This document shows positions 58,713 to 64,000 of a DNA stretch of 64,000 bases, piece by piece. How positions within the stretch are numbered: position 1 is the first letter of the stretch; every line of letters begins with the position of its first letter. A model generated the notes under the pieces. That model saw only the letters and a program-made list of their open reading frames with translations. It searched no databases and was not told the DNA's origin. Made by a program: the position numbers and the translations under genes. Origin of the DNA: Eulemur rufifrons (Eukaryota > Chordata > Mammalia > Primates > Lemuridae); contig NC_090989.1 of NCBI RefSeq assembly GCF_041146395.1, positions 51,920,501-51,984,500 of the forward strand. The letters are read 5' to 3'.

Positions 58713-60777
58713 CTGTCAACTACACAGCACTTCAGAACACAAGATTTGTAAAAACACTGTTAAGCTGTCAAATGTTAGAAATGGTCTATTAGGAGGGAAT
58801 GAAAGCAAACTACATACTGATGAGGTTTTAAAGGAAATTGAATGACTAAAGAAGTCATCAATATTAATGATTTAAAATTGCTCTTTTGACCTCTTAGACT
58901 TCTGATCACAGGAGCTTAAAGTATTCATTACAATTATGTCAGAAATGGTTCAATGTATGAATATTTCAATTTCTGAGAAATTTAACTATAGCTTTTTTTA
59001 TTACTTTGACCACACAACCAAGCAACCAAGAGACCCTTTAAATTATTGAAGTCAGCAATTCTACTATTTGCAAAGTTTTAGAAAGGCTTTTTCCTCCACT
59101 TTGGTAAAATGTTTAATTTGGAGGTATTATAAGTCAGTCAAACTTAATGCACATAGTAGGAATGCAGTGCATAAAGAAAACAGGATGCTGAGGAAGAGTG
59201 TGAGGATTCATTGTGTGTGCCATAGCTTGTAAAAAACAAATATCTAGGAATATTAAACTGATGTGTTTTCAGTCCTCCCTGGCCCCCAGGAGCAATTCCA
59301 CCATCGTTGCTCTGGAAAAGAGGAGAAGCTAAAAGGCTCATGAGGAATAGGCAGGTTCCCATGAGATGGGAGGAGGAACATGAGAAGTTGGCACTGCAGT
59401 CCTGGGATGATTATGGGAGGAGGAAAGGGACAGAAGCAAACATCGCCCTGTTCTCCCCTTCAGCTAATGCAAGAGGCACGGTAAAGAGACTGAGAGTCGA
59501 GCCAAAAGTCAGCATGCTTTGGTCCTACCCATTTCTGTCTGAGATAGTGAGGCGATGACTTAACAGCTGTCCTCACATCGGCATGGGAGTGGCCATTCTA
59601 GACCAAGAGAGGTGGTGTATGTATCACTATCAGTTAGAGATAGAAGGCCCAAGCTTTCTGGAGCTTGTCCAGAGGAGGCTTCTTCGGATCCTGAGAGGCA
59701 TGGACGATAGGTTTATTTTCCCAAATGCACATGAAGGGGCGCAGAAGATAGCTGGTGGGGTGGCTGGAAAGGGAAGTGTCTGTCGGCTGTAACGGTTAAA
59801 TGGCCCAGACATTGGAAGTGGCCAGAATGACTAGAGTTGGGAATCAAATCAGTTGCAAGCAGATTTCAGGCAGGTCCATAGGCATCAAAGGTAAGGTGAG
59901 GCTGAGTTTTGAGGGAGGTCCTCTGGGATATTACTGCAGCAGGAGTGACGAGACCTCCCTCCACTTGACCCAAGCAGACAGGCAGAATGAGGGAAACCTC
60001 TGCTCAGGGAAGAGGAAGCAATTCCAGGACCTGCTTGTGGCTCCTAGGGTCCCCATCATTCTTCCCCAGCACCACTGGACAAAATCACTCATACCTCCCT
60101 ATACCCCAATATCAGATGGAAAGAAAATGAAAGTGAGGAAGGAAAAATCTGAAAGATTAGGGCTTAATCTAAAAGAAACTGATTTACCTTAACAGCCTGT
60201 ATAAATTATTGGATTAGAATGACCCAGTTTAGGTATTTTAATTCCCCCCTCACTAATTAGACAGAAAGAGGTCCTCAGAGAAGATCAAATCTTCCACAGA
60301 AAATAAAGCTGTAAGTCCCCTGCACAGCTCAGCATAGTGCAGAGTTTAATTGGCAACTCTGATTCCCCAGTAACAGATCATTACAGTCAGTCAGCTGCTA
60401 TCTCCCTCTGAGCTGAAAACCCCACGCTTTGCCTCTGCTGTCGTCCATCCCTCCTCCCCAGCTCTGCCCCTTAGGAGCGCTATGTACTGCCTCAAGCCTG
60501 GCACCCGGGGTGGTCTCCAGTAGCCTGTGCTCAGCCATTCTAAGGCCGCCACAGAATTTGCCCTGGCTTTGAAAATTTGTGTAACTTAAATTTTCTGAAT
60601 GCATTGAGGAAACAGGGTCAAAACAGCAGGAGCTTCAGAGAGAGACTTGGTGTTGATTCTGCTTCGGGAATTTATCACCTATCTGGCCGTGAGCAAGCCA
60701 CTTTTCCATGTAAGCCGCCTTCCATAATGTGGAGCTCATAGCGCTTACTTTCAGGGCCACTGCAAGAATACACAAGG
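58713..60777. other. Long stretch without a recognised repeat
   Basis: Contains a 130-codon plus frame at 59800-60192, the longest non-repeat frame in the window. Its composition is unremarkable and no domain or splice context could be seen. The rest is unassigned. Confidence 0.4.
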
Positions 60778-60902
60778 AGTGCGATGTGCACCGTCTGAGG
60801 GATGGACACGCTTGAAGCTCTGACTCGGGGTGGCAGGGCAAGGGCAATATACGTAACCTAAACTTTTGTACCCCCATAGTATGCTGAGATAAAAAAAAAA
60901 AA
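60778..60902 (+). mobile_element. Minimal young L1 3' end
   Basis: Starts inside the 3' UTR (GAGTGCGATGTGCACCGTC), passes 'GGACACGCTTGAAGCTCTGACTCGG' and 'GGGCAATATACGTAACC', and ends 'TTTTGTACCCCCATAGTATGCTGAGAT' plus a 12-base A-tail. About 110 bases of body remain. Flanking AAGAAT (60764 and 60901) may be a short target duplication. Confidence 0.85.
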
Positions 60903-60989
60903 GAATTAACAATACTATATATGAGCTGATGCACTCATATATGAAGCTCACTAAATCAGGGTCATATTATGTTATTCTAGTTCCTTCCA

Positions 60990-61985
60990 CTGTGCCCAGA
61001 GCCCTGTAACTGCCTATTTACCTGGGACCCTGGACCCCTGCTGAGGACTTCTGCTACTCCCCACAGAGAACACCTATTCCACAGACTCCCAGCTGCCCAC
61101 AGACTTTCCTACTTCCTGAACAGATGCTCTGCTTTGACACCCAGACCCCCTTCAGAACCAAAGGACACATGTCCCTGCTACTGGTAAACACTGTCAGCCT
61201 TCTCTGGGAATTTCCTCAGCCAAAATCACATCCCCTTCCCAGGGGGCAGCCTATGTTCAAAGACTGATGGATACAGACGAATAAAGGCCAGTCTCATTGG
61301 CCCAAACCAGGGAAACTCTGAAAGATCATCCCAGCCTCAGAGTTCCCCGTTGGCCTGGTTGAGGAAAGCTTTGTCACGGCTGCATCACAGCCCACCTTCT
61401 CCCTCAGCCCAGATCTGCTTCCTTACATTTTCCATGTAGATGCTGCAATGGTTAATTGTATATGTCAACTTGACTAGGCTAAGGCATGCCCAAATCGCTG
61501 GTAAAAAAAAAACTGTTTTTAGGTGTGTCTGTGGGGTGTTTCTGGGAGAGGTTAGCATTTAGATTGGTAGACTGAGTAAAGATCACCCTCACCATCACGG
61601 GTATGAATCATCCAATTTGTTGAGAGCCTGAATGGAACAAAAAGGCAGAGGAAAAGTAAATTTGCTCCTGTTTTGTGCTGAGACATCCATCTTCTCCTGC
61701 CCTCAGACATGAGTGCTCCTGGTTCCCAGGCCTTCAGACTCCAACTCTTTCCTGGGTCCCCAATTTGCAGATGGCAGACTATGGAACTTCTTGGCCTCCA
61801 CAATCACAAGAGCCAATTCCTATAATAAATCTTCTCTTATATACATCTATATATATCCTATGATTTTGTTTTTCTAGAGAACCCTAACACAGATTTCGAT
61901 CCTAAGAACCCTCCCTCTAAACATCCTGCATGCTGATCTCTGGCTCAGAGTCAGCTTCCTGGGGAATCTATTTGGCAAAAATAGG
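60990..61985 (+). mobile_element. LTR-like repeat B, split by LTR family A
   Basis: 60990-61443 and 61890-61985 belong together in my memory of one ERV-type LTR. The left part contains 'GGGGGCAGCCTATGTTCAAAGACTGA', 'GTTGAGGAAAGCTTTGTCACGGCTGCATCACAGCCC' and 'CTGCTTCCTTACATTTTCCATGTAGATGCTGC'. The right part contains 'CATCCTGCATGCTGATCTCTGGCTCAGAGTCAGCTTCC'. The family name is not given because I cannot confirm it. Confidence 0.5.
61444..61889 (+). mobile_element. ERVL/MaLR-like LTR, family A copy 3 (sense)
   Basis: It starts TGCAATGGTTAATTGTATATGTCAACTTGACTAGG and runs 'GGTGTGTCTGTGGGGTGTTTCTGGGAGAGGTTAGCATTTAGATTGG', 'GAACAAAAAGGCAGAGGAAAAG', 'CACAATCACAAGAGCCAATTCCTATAATAAATCTTC' (AATAAA inside) and ends 'TTTCTAGAGAACCCTAACACAG'. 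The TG...CA ends and the polyadenylation signal mark it as an LTR. Confidence 0.72.
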
Positions 61986-63171
61986 TCACCACATTCCACA
62001 CTCAAAACCACTCCTCTCGCTATTATTGTTAACACTGTGCAATTATCAACACAAAATTTGGTAAAATGAGCATTCATAACCCTTTTGGCCACAGTTTTTG
62101 GACCATCATTGTGTGTCATAGCCAGAATAATCCCCTCATTCCAGTCCATACTTCCTAAGGGTCCTCCTCAACCTGCCCACCAGCTGAACACATCCAAGCG
62201 AGGCCACTACTTACACAGTAGTTTTAGGGTACTCAACATTGCAGCGCTGGCTAACACAGACATATTCTTTAGCCTTTCTTTGATCCAGAACAAGAATTTG
62301 CAACTGCCACAAGACAGTTTTTGCATCATTGTCTCCCCCCATGAGAATAAACAATGTCTGTAGCAAGTTGTCAATTTCTCTACACAGACTAAGCACCTGC
62401 TCAGATTATTGTCCTGCTGTATCCAAATGGGCCATTTTAGGAAATGAGTAGAACAAATATGTTCTAGAAACAAGCAGTACCCAATTTGCAGACAGGTTGT
62501 GTTCCCTGAGTTTATTTCCAAATTAGCTATTTGGAACTCAGAATGCATTGTCTCAAGAAGCAGTGTTATAAATGATGGCCAGCTTCACAAGTGTCATCCA
62601 CAAAGCCCCAGTAAACTGGCAACATAATTAAAATGACACTACCTTTAATAATGGACTGTTCTTTATGGGGAAAATGCCCTTCACAGGACATAAGAAGGAA
62701 ACCGTGTGGCCCTAAGAACATGAGTTTCTCTCACTCCTAATTGTTCTCTCCCCTCTACCACACATTTGCTGTAATCACTCATTTTCAAGATGAAAGCAGA
62801 GTAAGACAAGTTGCCCCTTCTCTCCCTCCCTCTTCCATAACTTGGACATTAATATAATGTAGACTGGGTGACCTCTGTCTTCTGGTGGATAATAAGCAAA
62901 ATACAGAGGCTCCAAAATCCATGGGCCACAGGGAGAACTTTCTCTGGCACAGCATTGTACCTTTGTAGTTTGAGAAAACAAGTATAAAGAGTAAACATTT
63001 CCTACACATAAGCCTAACAAAGAATGGTTGAGGTCAGGAAGCCTAACCTCTGGTTTTATTGTAACCCCCAACAATTCTACCTTGTCACACATGTACAAAG
63101 AATATCCTTCTAAAATGATATTTTTATAAGACCTCCTAAAGCAATAAATACATTCGTAGCCTAATGCAACA
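61986..63171. other. Stretch without a recognised feature
   Basis: About 1.2 kb, single-copy-like. The open minus frame at 62775-63218 (147 codons) overlaps the MER5 element at its start and has no recognisable domain. Confidence 0.4.
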
Positions 63172-63351
63172 TTTTCAGTATGTAATCCCTTGACCAGCAA
63201 CATCAGCATCACATGCAAACTTGCTAGAAATGCTAATTTTAGAAACCCCCCACACCTAATGAATCAGAAACTCCAGGATTAGTGCCTAGCAATCTGTGTT
63301 TCAATGAGCCCTCTAGGTTATTCTATATACACTAAAGTTTGAGAACCACTG
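63172..63351 (+). mobile_element. MER5A-type hAT MITE
   Basis: 'GTAATCCCTTGACCAGCAACATCAGCATCAC', 'AACTTGCTAGAAATGCTAATTTTAG', 'TGAATCAGAAACTCC', 'AGCAATCTGTGTTTCAATGAGCCCTCTAGG' and 'AAAGTTTGAGAACCACTG' match the 189-base MER5A consensus almost end to end. Confidence 0.88.
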
Positions 63352-63489
63352 ACCTAATGATTTTAAGACCATGATATGAGAAAATCAAGATTGACTTCTT
63401 TTTTAAAAGAAATGACTAGAAATACTACCAATCTAATTGTTTCCTACTACATATAGCATAAAATATTACTTTTATGAGATACTCAGCAA

Positions 63490-63895
63490 TTCAACTCAAA
63501 AAATGTTTATTCTGTGTCTATGTGTGCAGGCTACTGTTTTGTCAGCTAAGGAAGATTAAAAAGTGAATAGATTAAACTGAGTAGAATGTAAACCAAAGAT
63601 TTGCAAATTTACGGAGATGAAGGGAAGGCAGGCAATAAAAATATAACTAATACTGGAGAGATTATCTGTAGTTTTATTAAAAGTGTATAAAATGCTATGA
63701 AGAAAACATAATTTCATACAAAAATTATTTTAAAGAAAGAAATCAGATAGGGTGTTGAGGCAATATCAGAGTCAGGCCTTGCAAGACAGACATACGTTTT
63801 GACAATGGAAGCAATGTGGCAAGGGGAGTACATGGAATGGGTGGAGGGAAAAGTTTTCCAGAAAAAGAGACAACAGGAATGAAAGCCAAGGCTCA
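63490..63895 (+). mobile_element. L2 LINE fragment
   Basis: 'AATGTTTATTCTGTGTCTATGTGTGCAGGCTACTG', 'GGCAGGCAATAAAAATATAAC', 'AAAATGCTATGAAGAAAAC', 'AGATAGGGTGTTGAGGCAATATCAGAG' and 'GGAAGCAATGTGGCAAGGGGAGTACATGG' follow the order of the L2 3' half with strong divergence. Confidence 0.5.
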
Positions 63896-64000
63896 CTTAA
63901 GCATAACACAAAGCTTTCTCCACGTTGTGTCATAAATAGGTTACAGCTATGATTAAATAAATTCTCTTCTTGGTGCAGCTGGGTGAAGATTGAAGGAGCC

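Noticed and set aside
62775..63218. 147-codon minus-strand frame
   Set aside because: Its start lies in the MER5A element and the rest has no recognisable domain; chance frame likely.

Overview
The window is nuclear DNA of a strepsirrhine (lemur-type) primate. Two signals point there. The Alu at 22253-22597 carries the A-rich linker and 'GAGCAAGAGTGAGAC' left arm known from lemur Alus. The young L1 copies end in a 3' UTR ('...GGGCAATATA...ACCT...TTTTGTACCCCCATA...') that I associate with lemur L1 lineages. I see no protein-coding exon, tRNA, rRNA, snRNA, CRISPR or bacterial-style gene. The window reads as an intergenic or deep-intronic, AT-rich segment built of transposon layers.

Layout. 1-5030 is an old L1MA-type LINE-1 with deleted ORF1 and decayed ORF2. 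6112-6557 is a MER1 DNA transposon. 6600-7345 is an antisense older L1 fragment invaded by a short young L1. 8799-9618 is a 5'-truncated young L1 that appears to carry a 3' transduction. 9635-15180 is mostly single-copy sequence with one L2 fragment. 15180-24375 is a nested stack: an old L1M (L1MB/MC-like) copy split by a full-length 6.2 kb young L1 (15353-21592), by the lemur Alu, and by a MER1 copy. 24376-25690 is an L1ME-type 3' end split by a hAT element. From 25.7 to 64 kb the sequence is largely unique, with sparse ancient repeats: MIR, L2, MER5-like elements, MaLR/ERVL-type solo LTRs, an L1M 5' fragment, an old Alu and a tiny young L1 tail. It also holds a striking ~1 kb CA/CT-rich degenerate tandem array at 52880-53930.

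No genes work together here. The only proteins that can be described are L1 ORF1p and ORF2p, all broken. The most complete set, in the 15353-21592 element, has a promoter-like CpG-rich 5' UTR with YY1-type sites, an ORF1 with one nonsense codon, and an ORF2 with three frame-disrupting lesions plus three in-frame stops. Its reverse-transcriptase FADD and C-terminal Cys/His motifs survive.

Repeat family names come from memory of consensus features, without a library search. Family-level calls (L1, Alu, MIR, L2, MER1, MaLR) are firmer than subfamily names. No previously undescribed system is evident. The best leads are the L1 3' transduction, the duplicated 3' UTR with a quadruplex-forming junction, and the CA-rich array.
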